From: Jeongeupia chitinilytica | Lineage (GTDB): Bacteria > Pseudomonadota > Gammaproteobacteria > Burkholderiales > Chitinibacteraceae | Assembly: GCF_014652315.1 (NCBI RefSeq) | Contig: NZ_BMYO01000004.1 | Span: forward strand, 124,001-188,000 | Direction of reading: 5' to 3' | Length of the DNA: 64,000 nucleotides | Part shown: positions 36,680 to 45,922 of the stretch, piece by piece | Layout: each line of letters starts with the position of its first letter | How positions within the stretch are numbered: the first letter of the stretch is position 1 | Program-made: the position numbers and the translations under genes | Notes under the pieces: model-generated | The model's database searches: none | Told to the model about the DNA's origin: nothing | Seen by the model: the letters and a program-made list of their open reading frames with translations, nothing else

Positions 36680-38230
36680 TTACACCTCCGCCTTGTTCTT
36701 CCGCGATTTGGGCATGTCGACGAAGATCACCGAGCCTTCCTTGCGCGTGCCGAACAGCCCCTGCGGCGAGGTGCCGCCCGAGCAGCCGTTGCCGAAGGTG
36801 AAGCCGCAGGCGGCCTTGTCGTTGAAGCTGTCCTCGACCTCTTCCTTGTGGCTGCTCGGAATCACGAAGCGGTCTTCGTAATTGGCGATCGCCATGATCT
36901 TGTACATGTCCTCGACCTGCGCCTGCGTCAGCCCGACCTGTTTCAGCACTTCGAGGTCTTCGCTGCCGTGCACCGATTTGCCGCGCATGTAGACGCGCAT
37001 CGCCAGCATCCGTTCGAGCGCCGACAGCACCGGCGCTTCGTCGCCGGCGGTCAGCAGGTTGGCCAGATACTTGACCGGGATGCGCATTTCGCTGACGTCG
37101 GGCAGCAGGCCCTTCTGGTTCATCAGCCCGCGCTCGGCCGCCGACTGGATCGGCGACAGCGGCGGGATGTACCAGACCATCGGCAGGGTGCGGTATTCCG
37201 GGTGCAGCGGGAAAGCCACCTTCCACTCCATCGCCATCTTGTAGACCGGCGACTTCTGCGCGGCGGTCAGCCACGAATCCGGGATGCCCTGACGGCGGGC
37301 TTCTTCGATCACCGCATCCGAATGCGGGTCGAGGAAGACCTGCAGCTGCGACTTGTACAGGTCCTTTTCGTCGGCGACGCTGGCGGCGGCTTCGATCCGG
37401 TCGGCGTCATAGAGGATGACGCCGAGATAGCGGATCCGGCCGACACACGATTCCGAGCACACGGTCGGCTGGCCGCCCTCGATGCGCGGGAAGCAGAAGG
37501 TGCACTTCTCGGCCTTGCCGCTCTGCCAGTTGTAATAGATCTTCTTGTACGGGCAGCCCGACACGCACATGCGCCAGCCGCGGCACTTGTCCTGGTCGAC
37601 CAGCACGATGCCGTCGTCCTCGCGCTTGTACACCGAGCCCGACGGGCACGAGGCGACACAGGCCGGGTTCAGGCAGTGCTCGCACAGGCGCGGCAGGTAC
37701 ATCATGAAGGTGTTCTCGAACGTGCTGTACATCTCCTTCTGCACGTCCTCGAACAGCTGGTCCTTCGAGCGCTTGGCGAATTCGCCGCCAAGGTCGTCTT
37801 CCCAGTTCGGGCCCCAGTTGATCTTGTCCATCTTCTTGCCGGTGATCACCGACACCGGCCTTGCGGTCGGCGGCGTCTGTACTTCCGGCGCGTTCTGCAG
37901 CCGGTCGTAGTCGTAGGTGAACGGCTCGTAGTAGTCGTCGATCTCCGGCAGGTTCGGGTTGGCGAACATCTGCGCCAGAATCCGCAGCTTGCCGCCCTGA
38001 CGCGGTTCGAGCTTGCCGCTCGGAAGCCGTTTCCAGCCGCCGTTCCACTTCTTCTGGTTTTCCCATTCCTTCGGGTAACCGATGCCGGGCTTGGTCTCGA
38101 CGTTGTTGAACCACGCGTACTCGACGCCGTCACGGCTGGTCCAGACGTTCTTGCAGGTGACCGAACAGGTATGGCAGCCGATGCACTTGTCGAGGTTGAG
38201 CACCATCGCTACCTGGGCGCGAATCTTCAT
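36680..38230 (-). CDS. narH: Respiratory nitrate reductase beta subunit NarH
   Basis: 516 residues carrying four Fe-S clusters: CIGCHTCSVTCKN (about 16-28), CEHCLNPACVASCPSG, CRGWRMCVSGCPYKK (the Trp replacing a Cys marks the [3Fe-4S] cluster) and CTFCFPRIEGGQPTVCSESC. Transfers electrons from NarI hemes to NarG. Cytoplasmic, membrane-anchored via NarI. Overlaps the narG stop by four bases. Confidence 0.97.
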   Translation of the reverse strand: MKIRAQVAMVLNLDKCIGCHTCSVTCKNVWTSRDGVEYAWFNNVETKPGIGYPKEWENQKKWNGGWKRLPSGKLEPRQGGKLRILAQMFANPNLPEIDDYYEPFTYDYDRLQNAPEVQTPPTARPVSVITGKKMDKINWGPNWEDDLGGEFAKRSKDQLFEDVQKEMYSTFENTFMMYLPRLCEHCLNPACVASCPSGSVYKREDDGIVLVDQDKCRGWRMCVSGCPYKKIYYNWQSGKAEKCTFCFPRIEGGQPTVCSESCVGRIRYLGVILYDADRIEAAASVADEKDLYKSQLQVFLDPHSDAVIEEARRQGIPDSWLTAAQKSPVYKMAMEWKVAFPLHPEYRTLPMVWYIPPLSPIQSAAERGLMNQKGLLPDVSEMRIPVKYLANLLTAGDEAPVLSALERMLAMRVYMRGKSVHGSEDLEVLKQVGLTQAQVEDMYKIMAIANYEDRFVIPSSHKEEVEDSFNDKAACGFTFGNGCSGGTSPQGLFGTRKEGSVIFVDMPKSRKNKAEV

Positions 38231-41200
38231 GCTTTTTCTCCCTTGAGTTCGCCTTCCATCCAGTCGACCTTCTTCATCTTGCGGATCACGACGAACTCGT
38301 CACGGTTGGCGCCAACGGTGCCGTAGTAGTTGAAGCCGTAGGCCTGCTGCGCGTAACCGCCGATCATGTGCGTCGGCTTGGTCACCGTGCGCGTCACCGA
38401 GTTGTGGATGCCGCCGCGCTTGCCGCTCTGCTCGGCGCCCGGCACGTTGATGATCTTTTCCTGCGCGTGGTACATCAGCGTCATGCCTTCCGGAACACGC
38501 TGGCTGACCACGGCGCGGGCGGTCAGCGTGCCGTTGACGTTGAACACCTCGATCCAGTCGTTGTCCTCGATGCCGGCCTTCTTGGCGTCGGTTTCCGACA
38601 GCCACACGTGCGGGCCGCCGCGGCTCAGGGTCAGCATCCGCAGGTTGTCCGAGTAGGTGGAGTGGATGCCCCACTTCTGGTGCGGCGTGATGAAGTTCAG
38701 CACGATCTCCTGCTCGCCGTTCGGCTGGCGGCCGAGCATCGGCTGCACCGTCTTCAGGTCGATCGCCGGCTTGTAGACGGCAAAACCTTCACCGAAGTCG
38801 AGCATCCAGCGGTGATCCTGATAGAACTGCTGACGGCCGGTCAGCGTGCGCCACGGGATCAGCTCGTGGACGTTGGTGTAGCCGGCGTTGTAGCTGACCT
38901 CTTCCGATTCGATGCCCGACCAGGTCGGCGACGAAATGATCTTGCGCGGCTGTGCCTGCACGTCGCGGAAGCGGATTTTTTCATGCTCGCGGCCGTTCGC
39001 CAGATGCGTGTGGTCGCGGCCGGTGACCTCGGACAGCGCCGCCCACGATTTCACCGCCACATGGCCGTTGGTTTCCGGCGCCAGCGTCAGGATCATTTCG
39101 GCGGCATCGATCGCGGTGTCGAGCTTCGGCTGGCCGTTGGCGGCAACACCGTTCAGCGCGGCCAGCTCGTCGATTTCATGACCGGTCTGCCAGAAGATGC
39201 CCTTGCCGCCGTTGTTCACGTTCTTCAGCAGCGGGCCGATGGTGGTGAACTTCTCGTAAATACGGGCGTAGTCGCGCTCGACCACGGTCATGTTCGGCGC
39301 GGTCTTGCCCGGAATCAGCTCGCACTCGCCCTTCTTCCAGTCCTTCGGTGCAAACGGCTGGCCCAGCTCGCCCGGGCTGTCGTGCATCAGCGGCGTCAGG
39401 ACCAGATCCTTCTGCACGCCGAGGTAGGGGCCGGCCAGTTCGGTGAACTTCTTGGCGATCGCCTTGTAGATTTCCCAGTCGGTCTTGCTCTGCCACAGCG
39501 GCTGCACGGCTTCGGACAGCGGGTGGATGAACGGATGCATGTCCGAGGTGTTGAGGTCGTCCTTCTCGTACCAGGTCGCCGTCGGCAGCACGACATCGCC
39601 GTAGAGGCAGGTCGTGCTCATCCGGAAGTCGAGCACCGTCAAGAGGTCGAGCTTGCCCTCGGCGGCCGGGCGCACCTTGATATCGGACGGCGTGATCGCG
39701 TCGTTCTCATCCGAGAACACGGCGTTCTGCGTGCCGAGCAGGTACTTGAGAAAATACTCGTGGCCCTTGCCCGAGCTGCCCAAAAGATTCGAGCGCCAGA
39801 CGAAGAGGTTGCGCGGGAAGTTCTTCGGGTTGTCCGGATCGTCGCAGCTCATGTTGAGCTGGCCGGATTTCAGCTGTTCGGCAGCGAACTCGGCCGGATT
39901 GCGGCCGGCGGCTTCGGCCTGGCGGACGACATCGAGCGGGTTGGTTTCGAGCTGCGGCGCGCTCGGCAGCCAGCCCATCCGTTCGGCCTTGGCGTTGAAG
40001 TCGATCAGCGACATGTCCTTGTACGCATCGACATTGGCGCTCGGGCCGAGGATTTCGGAAACCGAGAGTTTTTCGTGCCGCCACTGGCTGGTGTGGGCGT
40101 AGAAGAACGAGGTGCCGTTCATCTGGCGTGCCGGGCGCTGCCAGTCGAGCGCGAACGCCAGCGGTGTCCAGCCCGGTTGCGGGCGCAGCTTTTCCTGGCC
40201 GACGTAATGCGCCCAGCCGCCGCCGCTCTGACCGACGCAGCCACACATCATCAGCAGATTGATGATGCCGCGATAGGTCATGTCGTTGTGGAACCAGTGG
40301 TTCAGCGCCGCGCCGACGATCACCATGCTCTTGCCGTGGGTGTCGTGGGCGTTCTGGGCGAACTCGCGCGCGACGGTCTCGACGTCGATCGCCGGCACGC
40401 CGGTGTGCTTGACCTGCCACGCCGGGGTGTAGGCGATGTCGTCGGCGTACGAGGTCGCGACGTTGCCGCCGCCCATGCCGTTGTCGACGCCGTAGTTGGC
40501 GAGCAGCAGGTCGTAGACGGTGGCGACCAGCGCTGTCGAACCGTCGGCAAGTTGAACGCGCTTGGCCGGGACGTTGCGGAACAGCAGGTCTTCGGCTTCG
40601 CCGCCGAAGTAGTCGAAACCGACCGAGGCGACCTCGTCGTGCGCGCCCTTGAGCGACAGCAGCGGATCGATTTCGGCGCCGTCGGCGACGTTCTTCATTT
40701 CGAGGTTCCACTTGCCCTTGCGGCCTTCGGACTCGTTCCAGCGCGAGCCGATCGTGCCGTTCGGCACCGTCAGCGCGCCGGTCTGGGCGTCGATCAGCAC
40801 CGTCTTCCAGTCCGGGTTCTTCGCTTCGCCAAGGTTGTCCGGCAGTTGCGACGCGCGCAGGAAGTGGTCGGCGACGAAGCCGTCACCCTTGGCGCGCAAG
40901 GTCACCAGCATCGGGAAGTCGGTGTACTGCTTGCCGTAGTCGCGGAAGTAGTCCGACGCGCCGGTCTTGTGGAATTCGCTCAGCACCACGTGGCCCATCG
41001 CCATTGCCAGTGCCGCGTCGGTGCCCTGCTTCGGTGCCATCCACAGGTCGCCGAACTTGACCATTTCGCCGAAGTCGCTCGAGACGGCGACGGTCTTGGT
41101 GCCCTTGTAGCGGACCTCGGTATAGAAGTGGGCGTCCGGCGTGCGCGTCATCGGCACGTTCGAGCCCCACACCATCAGATAGGTCGAGTTGTACCAGTCG

Positions 41201-41922
41201 GCCGATTCGGGCACGTCGGTCTGCTCGCCCCAGACTTGCGGGCTGGCCGGCGGCAGGTCGCAGTACCAGTCGTAGAACGACAGCGGCACGCCGCCGATCA
41301 GGCCGAGGTAACGCGCGCCGGCGGCGTAGCTGACCATCGACATGGCCGGAATCGGCGAGAAGCCGATCACGCGGTCCGGACCGTAGTGCTTGATCGTGTA
41401 GGCGTTCGACGCGGCGATCAGTTCGGTGACCTCGTCCCAGCCGGTGCGCACGAAGCCGCCCAGGCCGCGCACCGACTTGTACGATGCCGACTTGACCGGA
41501 TCTTCGACGATGCTTGCCCATGCGGCGATCGGGTCCATGGTCTTGCGGGCCTCGCGCCACATGCGTGCCAGCCGGCCGCGGATCATCGGGTGCTTGACGC
41601 GCTGTGCCGAGTAGACGTACCACGAATAGGAGGCACCGCGCGGGCAGCCGCGCGGTTCGTGGTTCGGCAGGTCCGGCCGGGTGCGCGGGTAGTCGGTCTG
41701 CTGCAGTTCCCAGGTGATCAGCCCGTTCTTGACGAAGATGCGCCAGCTACAGGAGCCGGTGCAGTTGACGCCGTGGGTCGACCGCACGACCTTGTCGTGG
41801 GTCCAGCGGTTGCGGTAGCCGTTCTCCCACTGGCGGTCTTCGTTCACCACGGCGCCGTGGCCGTCGGCGAAGGTATCGCGGGTCTTGGAGAGGAACTTCA
41901 GTCGGTCCAGGAAATGGCTCAT
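38227..41922 (-). CDS. narG: Respiratory nitrate reductase alpha subunit NarG
   Basis: 1231 residues, the expected length. The bis-MGD enzyme that reduces nitrate to nitrite in the cytoplasm. Near the N-terminus HGVNCTGSCSW plus the later GCPRG Cys give the His/3-Cys FS0 [4Fe-4S] ligand set (about 50-93). The Mo-coordinating Asp region reads YNSTYLMVWGSNVPMTRTPD. First gene of narGHJI; the upstream intergenic region holds a TAGTCC palindrome about 130 bp before the ATG. Confidence 0.98.
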   Translation of the reverse strand: MSHFLDRLKFLSKTRDTFADGHGAVVNEDRQWENGYRNRWTHDKVVRSTHGVNCTGSCSWRIFVKNGLITWELQQTDYPRTRPDLPNHEPRGCPRGASYSWYVYSAQRVKHPMIRGRLARMWREARKTMDPIAAWASIVEDPVKSASYKSVRGLGGFVRTGWDEVTELIAASNAYTIKHYGPDRVIGFSPIPAMSMVSYAAGARYLGLIGGVPLSFYDWYCDLPPASPQVWGEQTDVPESADWYNSTYLMVWGSNVPMTRTPDAHFYTEVRYKGTKTVAVSSDFGEMVKFGDLWMAPKQGTDAALAMAMGHVVLSEFHKTGASDYFRDYGKQYTDFPMLVTLRAKGDGFVADHFLRASQLPDNLGEAKNPDWKTVLIDAQTGALTVPNGTIGSRWNESEGRKGKWNLEMKNVADGAEIDPLLSLKGAHDEVASVGFDYFGGEAEDLLFRNVPAKRVQLADGSTALVATVYDLLLANYGVDNGMGGGNVATSYADDIAYTPAWQVKHTGVPAIDVETVAREFAQNAHDTHGKSMVIVGAALNHWFHNDMTYRGIINLLMMCGCVGQSGGGWAHYVGQEKLRPQPGWTPLAFALDWQRPARQMNGTSFFYAHTSQWRHEKLSVSEILGPSANVDAYKDMSLIDFNAKAERMGWLPSAPQLETNPLDVVRQAEAAGRNPAEFAAEQLKSGQLNMSCDDPDNPKNFPRNLFVWRSNLLGSSGKGHEYFLKYLLGTQNAVFSDENDAITPSDIKVRPAAEGKLDLLTVLDFRMSTTCLYGDVVLPTATWYEKDDLNTSDMHPFIHPLSEAVQPLWQSKTDWEIYKAIAKKFTELAGPYLGVQKDLVLTPLMHDSPGELGQPFAPKDWKKGECELIPGKTAPNMTVVERDYARIYEKFTTIGPLLKNVNNGGKGIFWQTGHEIDELAALNGVAANGQPKLDTAIDAAEMILTLAPETNGHVAVKSWAALSEVTGRDHTHLANGREHEKIRFRDVQAQPRKIISSPTWSGIESEEVSYNAGYTNVHELIPWRTLTGRQQFYQDHRWMLDFGEGFAVYKPAIDLKTVQPMLGRQPNGEQEIVLNFITPHQKWGIHSTYSDNLRMLTLSRGGPHVWLSETDAKKAGIEDNDWIEVFNVNGTLTARAVVSQRVPEGMTLMYHAQEKIINVPGAEQSGKRGGIHNSVTRTVTKPTHMIGGYAQQAYGFNYYGTVGANRDEFVVIRKMKKVDWMEGELKGEKA

Positions 41923-42046
41923 GCTGCCTCCGGTTGCGGTTCTGCTCGAGCACGCGGGCGCTCGTGTGAATGAACCGAGCTTACGAGCCTGATGCCAGAC
42001 GCAACATTCGCCGCACGATCAGCCGGCGCGGCGCAATCGGCTTAGC

Positions 42047-42072
42047 GCCCCTAGTCCGAAGTGACTAGGGGC
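42047..42072. promoter_or_regulatory. 26-bp inverted repeat with TAGTCC-type core between narG and the flavodoxin-like gene
   Basis: Perfect 10-bp arms GCCCCTAGTC (42047-42056) and GACTAGGGGC (42063-42072). The core TAGTCC-GAAG-TGACTA differs at one position from the moaA and narK copies. It lies about 130 bp before narG and 16 bp before the divergent ATG at 42088. It could serve both genes, or be a leader hairpin of the plus-strand gene. Confidence 0.6.
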
Positions 42073-42087
42073 AAGACGGAGGAAGTG

Positions 42088-42585
42088 ATGCGCAACCTCG
42101 TGATCCTCGCCCACCCCCACCTCGGCGGCTCGGTCGTCCACGCCCGGCTGGCCGAAATGCTCGCCGAAACCGGCGACGTCTCGCTGCACCACGCCGACAC
42201 GCTGATCTCTGAGGGCGCGCTCGACGTCGACGAGGAGCGCGAAGCCTGCACGCATGCAAGCCGGCTGGTGCTGCAGTTCCCGCTGTACTGGTTCGCGCCG
42301 CCGGCCTCGCTCAAGGTCTGGCTCGATGCCGTGCTCGACCCGGCGTGGGCACTGGCCGAGCCGAAGCCGCTGGCCGGCAGGACCCTGCAGGTCGTCGCCA
42401 GCTACGCCAGCCCGCGCTGGGGCGAGTCGGTGCCGTCGGTGCTGCTGCGGCCACTGATCGAAACCGCCCGCCTGTGCGGGATGCACTGGGCCGAGCCGCT
42501 GCTGCTCGACGTCGGCGAGGCCCCGCTGGCCGTCATCGATCCGTTTGCCGAGCGTTACCGCGCACTGCTCGACACCGTCCCCTGA
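42088..42585 (+). CDS. Flavodoxin-like NAD(P)H:quinone oxidoreductase (KefF/MdaB type)
   Basis: 165 residues of the Flavodoxin_2 family: N-terminal NLVILAHPHLGGSVVHARLA and the active segment LQFPLYWFAPPASLKVWLDA VLDPAWA. Such proteins bind FMN/FAD and reduce quinones; KefF forms also activate potassium efflux. No kefC is seen, so a stand-alone quinone reductase is likely. The start chosen is the ATG at 42088, with GGAGGAA just upstream; a GTG at 42061 would begin inside the palindrome. Divergent from narG and convergent with narK. Confidence 0.85.
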   Translation: MRNLVILAHPHLGGSVVHARLAEMLAETGDVSLHHADTLISEGALDVDEEREACTHASRLVLQFPLYWFAPPASLKVWLDAVLDPAWALAEPKPLAGRTLQVVASYASPRWGESVPSVLLRPLIETARLCGMHWAEPLLLDVGEAPLAVIDPFAERYRALLDTVP

Positions 42586-42591
42586 AACGAG

Positions 42592-42615
42592 AGAACCCCG
42601 CCGAAGCGGGGTTCT
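42592..42615. terminator. Bidirectional terminator between flavodoxin-like gene and narK
   Basis: AGAACCCCGC (42592-42601), CGAA loop, GCGGGGTTCT (42606-42615), a perfect 10-bp stem with a tetraloop, between two convergent stops. Confidence 0.75.
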
Positions 42616-42633
42616 GTTGTCGAAGTCGACCGA

Positions 42634-44010
42634 TCAGCAGGGCATTTCGGCGTTCTTGCGTGCGAAATACCACCAGGTGATCGCCGCACACGACACGTAG
42701 AAGGCGATGAACACGTACAGCGCCGCCTCGGCCGCACCGGTCGCCTTCATCGAGAAGCCGAAGGTCTGCGGAATGATGAAGCCGCCGTAGGCGCCGATCG
42801 CGCTGATGAAACCGCCGGCCGCCGCCGACTCGCGAGCACCGTCGGCTTCGGCTTCCTTGATCGACGCGGCATCGCGACCCTTGGCTTCGCGCATCGCCAG
42901 TGTCGAGAAGATCGTCGGGATCATCCGGTACGTCGACCCGTTGCCGATCCCGGCCAGCAGGAACAGCGCGAGGAAGCACAGGAAGAAGCCCATGAAGCTG
43001 CCGGCGCCGCTGGCGCCCGGCAGGAAGGACAGCACGCCGAACACCGCGACCACCATGCCGACGAAGATGCCGAGCGTGACGCGCGCGCCGCCGACCTTGT
43101 CCGACACCATGCCGCCGATGGGGCGGATCAGCGCGCCGATCAAGGGGCCGATGAAGGCGACCCTGGTCGGATCGACTTCGGGGAACTGGGTCTTGGACAG
43201 CAGCATGAAGCCGGCCGAGAAGCCGATGAAGCTGCCGAAGGTGCCGAGATAGAGCCAGCACATCAGCCAGTTGTGCTTGCGCTTGAAGATCACCGCCTGC
43301 TCGGCGAACGAGGCCTTGGCCGATGCCAGGTCGTTCATGCCGAACCATGCAGCCAGCGTCGCGGCGACGACGAAGGGCACCCAGACGAAGGCGGCGTTCT
43401 GCAGCCAGATCTCGCCGCCGTTGGGCAGCGACTGCGGGTTGCCGCCGAAGGCACCGAACATGCCGACGGTGATCGCCAGCGGCATCACGAACTGCGCAAT
43501 CGACACGCCGAGGTTGCCGAGACCGGCGTTCATGCCGTTGGCGTAGCCCTTCTGCGACTTCGGGAAGAAGTAGGCGATGTTGGCCATCGAGCTGGCGAAG
43601 TTGCCGCCGCCGAAGCCGGTCAGCAGCGCGATGATCAGCATCACCGGATACGGCGTGGTCGGATCCTGCACCGCATAGCCGAGCCAGATGGCCGGAATCA
43701 GCAAGGAGGCGGTCGAGATCGTCGTCCACTTGCGCCCGCCGATCATGGACGGCAGGAAGCTGTAGAAGATCCGCAGCGTGGCGCCCGACAGCGACGGCAG
43801 TGCAGTCAGCAGGAAGAGCTGGTCCTTGGTGTACGAGAAGCCCACCAGCGGCATCTTCAGCACCACGATGCTCCAGACGATCGAACACGAAAATGCGAGC
43901 AGCAGGCACGGAATCGAGATCCACAGATTGCGCTTGGCGATCCGCGACCCGGTTTCCTGCCAGAAGACCGGATCCTCGGGCTCCCAGCGTTTGATCAAGG
44001 CATTGGACAT
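42634..44010 (-). CDS. narK: Nitrate/nitrite MFS transporter NarK
   Basis: 458 residues, 12 predicted helices of the major facilitator superfamily. The nitrate-signature region FFPKSQKGYANGMNAGLGNL GVS and the second signature near AAGGFISAIGAYGGFIIPQTFG identify the NNP family. Either nitrate/H+ symport or nitrate/nitrite exchange is possible. The ATG at 44010 is used; upstream in-frame sequence is not conserved in character. A TAGTCC palindrome lies about 160 bp upstream. Confidence 0.93.
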   Translation of the reverse strand: MSNALIKRWEPEDPVFWQETGSRIAKRNLWISIPCLLLAFSCSIVWSIVVLKMPLVGFSYTKDQLFLLTALPSLSGATLRIFYSFLPSMIGGRKWTTISTASLLIPAIWLGYAVQDPTTPYPVMLIIALLTGFGGGNFASSMANIAYFFPKSQKGYANGMNAGLGNLGVSIAQFVMPLAITVGMFGAFGGNPQSLPNGGEIWLQNAAFVWVPFVVAATLAAWFGMNDLASAKASFAEQAVIFKRKHNWLMCWLYLGTFGSFIGFSAGFMLLSKTQFPEVDPTRVAFIGPLIGALIRPIGGMVSDKVGGARVTLGIFVGMVVAVFGVLSFLPGASGAGSFMGFFLCFLALFLLAGIGNGSTYRMIPTIFSTLAMREAKGRDAASIKEAEADGARESAAAGGFISAIGAYGGFIIPQTFGFSMKATGAAEAALYVFIAFYVSCAAITWWYFARKNAEMPC

Positions 44011-44042
44011 TGCGTTATCCCCGTTGGCGGGCGCCGGCGCGC

Positions 44043-44098
44043 CACATGTTTTGAACGGTAGTACATGTGCTCCGGCAAAGGAGCCATTGCACGCAATG
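44043..44098. promoter_or_regulatory. Two small inverted repeats in the narK upstream region
   Basis: CACATGT (44043-44049) pairs with ACATGTG (44063-44069), and CATTGC-AC-GCAATG spans 44085-44098. They lie between the narK ATG and the TAGTCC palindrome. Neither matches the FNR (TTGAT-N4-ATCAA) or NsrR consensus. They may be operator or promoter elements of narK. Confidence 0.3.
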
Positions 44099-44167
44099 TA
44101 GACCTGACCCTGCAATCGGACCATTCGCCATCGGTTCTGGGCCGGCCTGTCGAATGGACCGGCCCGG

Positions 44168-44185
44168 CTAGTCCTTTCGGACTAG
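44168..44185. promoter_or_regulatory. Palindrome CTAGTCC-N4-GGACTAG upstream of narK (candidate NarL site)
   Basis: A perfect 7+7 inverted repeat with TTTC centre, 158-175 bp upstream of the narK ATG and just beyond the nnrS stop. Third copy of the motif found at moaA and narG. Confidence 0.6.
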
Positions 44186-44201
44186 GTTCGAGACCGGCGG
44201 C

Positions 44202-45386
44202 TCAACCCGGCTGGCCGTCGGCCCGCGCCTTCAGATAGATCGGCAGCGCCTGCGCCGCCCAGACCACGAAGGCCAGCAGCGCACCGAGGCCGGCGGCGGC
44301 GTGCAGCGCGAACTGCGCCTGCGGCCAGACTTCGCTGGCGACGCGCGCCAGTGCAACCCCATGCAGCAGCCAGTACGCGGTCCACGTCACCGCACCGGCC
44401 GCGAGCGGGCGGCCCGAATGCCCCATCGTCACCCGGGTGACGAAGCCGAGCAGCATGGTGGCGAAGAAGCCGATCGTCAGCGCATGCAGCGGCGCGAACG
44501 CGAACAGCGGCCGGCCCAGCGCGTCGGCGATGTCCTGCACGACGAACAGCAGCATGGCGACGCCGGCCCAGGCGAACGACGCGTGAAGCATCGCCAGCAG
44601 CCGGTTGCTGAACGACGCGAACAGCCGCCAGCGCCAGCTGGTGTACAGCAGCAGGCCGGCGAACAGCATATCGACCGCGACCGGGTTGAACTGCATCAGC
44701 ACGAAACCGCCGTGCGCCCACGACAGCACGACAAAGGCGCCGAGCAGCCAGCCCGGTCGCCACGCGGTGTAGCCCGCAATCACGTTGGCCGAAAAGAACG
44801 GCACCATCCGGTGGCAGACGGCGAGGAACACCGGCAGCAGAAAGCCCCAGACGCCCAGCGTCACCGCGGGCTGGAAGGCTTCGGCAATGCCGAACCACGA
44901 CACGCCGACCATGGTCATCAGCGCTACCGCGCCGAGGCCGAAAGCGAACGCCACCGCAGTCGCATGCTTCTTGTCCGGCGCACGGCTGGCGCGGATTCGG
45001 CCGATCCACAGGATCGTCGCGCCGACCCAGGCGATCCAGTGCATCGCATCGCCGAGCGACCAGGCGACCGGCCAGCGCAGTGCGATCAGCTGCAACACGG
45101 TGCCGGTGGTGTAGCCGAGGATTGCCGGCGCCCACGCGTTCAGCGGCGGCGGCGCCACGTTCAGCCATTTGGGCCCGGCGGTATAGATGAAGCCGAGCAT
45201 GAACAGCGGAAAGAAGCCGAACAGCATCAGGTCGGCGTGCAGCCACATCACCGGAATCGCGCTGTGGGTCGAACCGCCGTGCAGGCGCATGACCATCTCG
45301 GCCGCCCACCACGCCAGCGCCAGTACGGCACCGAGGCCGCCGAAGAAGAATGCCGCGCGGTGCGGCGCGTCCCAGAGTCGGTTCAT
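44202..45386 (-). CDS. nnrS: NnrS-family heme/copper membrane protein
   Basis: 394 residues with about 12 membrane helices; starts LWDAPHRAAFFFGGLGAVLA and contains HADLMLFGFFPLFMLGFIYT, CHRMVPFFSANV and HALTIGFFATMLLGFVTRVT MGHSG, the conserved His-rich segments of NnrS. NnrS proteins protect against nitrosative stress in denitrifiers. It begins 2 bp after the hemerythrin-domain gene, so the two are cotranscribed, probably under the NsrR-like box ahead of that gene. Confidence 0.92.
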   Translation of the reverse strand: MNRLWDAPHRAAFFFGGLGAVLALAWWAAEMVMRLHGGSTHSAIPVMWLHADLMLFGFFPLFMLGFIYTAGPKWLNVAPPPLNAWAPAILGYTTGTVLQLIALRWPVAWSLGDAMHWIAWVGATILWIGRIRASRAPDKKHATAVAFAFGLGAVALMTMVGVSWFGIAEAFQPAVTLGVWGFLLPVFLAVCHRMVPFFSANVIAGYTAWRPGWLLGAFVVLSWAHGGFVLMQFNPVAVDMLFAGLLLYTSWRWRLFASFSNRLLAMLHASFAWAGVAMLLFVVQDIADALGRPLFAFAPLHALTIGFFATMLLGFVTRVTMGHSGRPLAAGAVTWTAYWLLHGVALARVASEVWPQAQFALHAAAGLGALLAFVVWAAQALPIYLKARADGQPG

Positions 45387-45388
45387 CG

Positions 45389-45913
45389 TCAGTCCTTGTG
45401 TGTGCGGCGCGCGGCCATGGTCCGGCCGATCCCGGCCATCTCGTCGGCACCGATCAGCCGTGTTGCATGCGGATAGAGTTCGCGCTCCTCGCGCGCCGCG
45501 TGCGCCGGGTAGTCGCGGGCGAAAGCGTTCACCTGATCCGCATCCAGCACCACCGCCCTGCCCGCCGCCAGCGCTTGCAGTGCAGGGCGCAAGGCCTGCC
45601 ATTGCAACCCGAGCACATCGTGCTCGGCGGCAATGGCATCGACACGCCCCCGCAGCACCTCGTCGCCACGTTCACGCAGCCGCGGAAACAGGTCGTCGTC
45701 CTCATCCTGATGGTGCAAGGGTGCGGCGACGTCGAAGTAGCGCAGGATGGACGCGGCAGCGCGTGCCGCTTCGGCATCGGCACCGTGGATCGCGACATGG
45801 CCGGCCAGCTTCGGCAGCAGGCCGGCGTAATGCCGGACCCGGTCGTGGCAGGCGATCAGCATCGCGATCGGGGTATCGAATCCGACCGCGTCGGTGGCGA
45901 ATGGATTGCGCAC
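45389..45913 (-). CDS. Hemerythrin HHE-domain protein
   Basis: 174 residues with the diiron-binding pattern CHDRVRHYAGLL (about 24), PLHHQDEDDDLFPRL (about 66-80), AAEHDVLGLQW and AHAAREERELYPHAT. Probably a non-heme diiron protein that binds NO or O2, or repairs Fe-S damage, like DnrN/YtfE, though the N-terminal ScdA domain is absent. The start is a GTG at 45913; the ribosome-binding site (AGAGAG) sits unusually close. Operon with nnrS. Confidence 0.85.
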   Translation of the reverse strand: MRNPFATDAVGFDTPIAMLIACHDRVRHYAGLLPKLAGHVAIHGADAEAARAAASILRYFDVAAPLHHQDEDDDLFPRLRERGDEVLRGRVDAIAAEHDVLGLQWQALRPALQALAAGRAVVLDADQVNAFARDYPAHAAREERELYPHATRLIGADEMAGIGRTMAARRTHKD

Positions 45914-45922
45914 GGCTCTCTA

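Noticed and set aside
35334..37274. Apparent 646-codon NarI fusion
   Set aside because: The extra upstream codons overlap narJ and narH in another frame; NarI begins at 36020.
38368..41973. A 1201-codon open frame opposite narG
   Set aside because: Exactly mirrors narG, with no recognisable motif.
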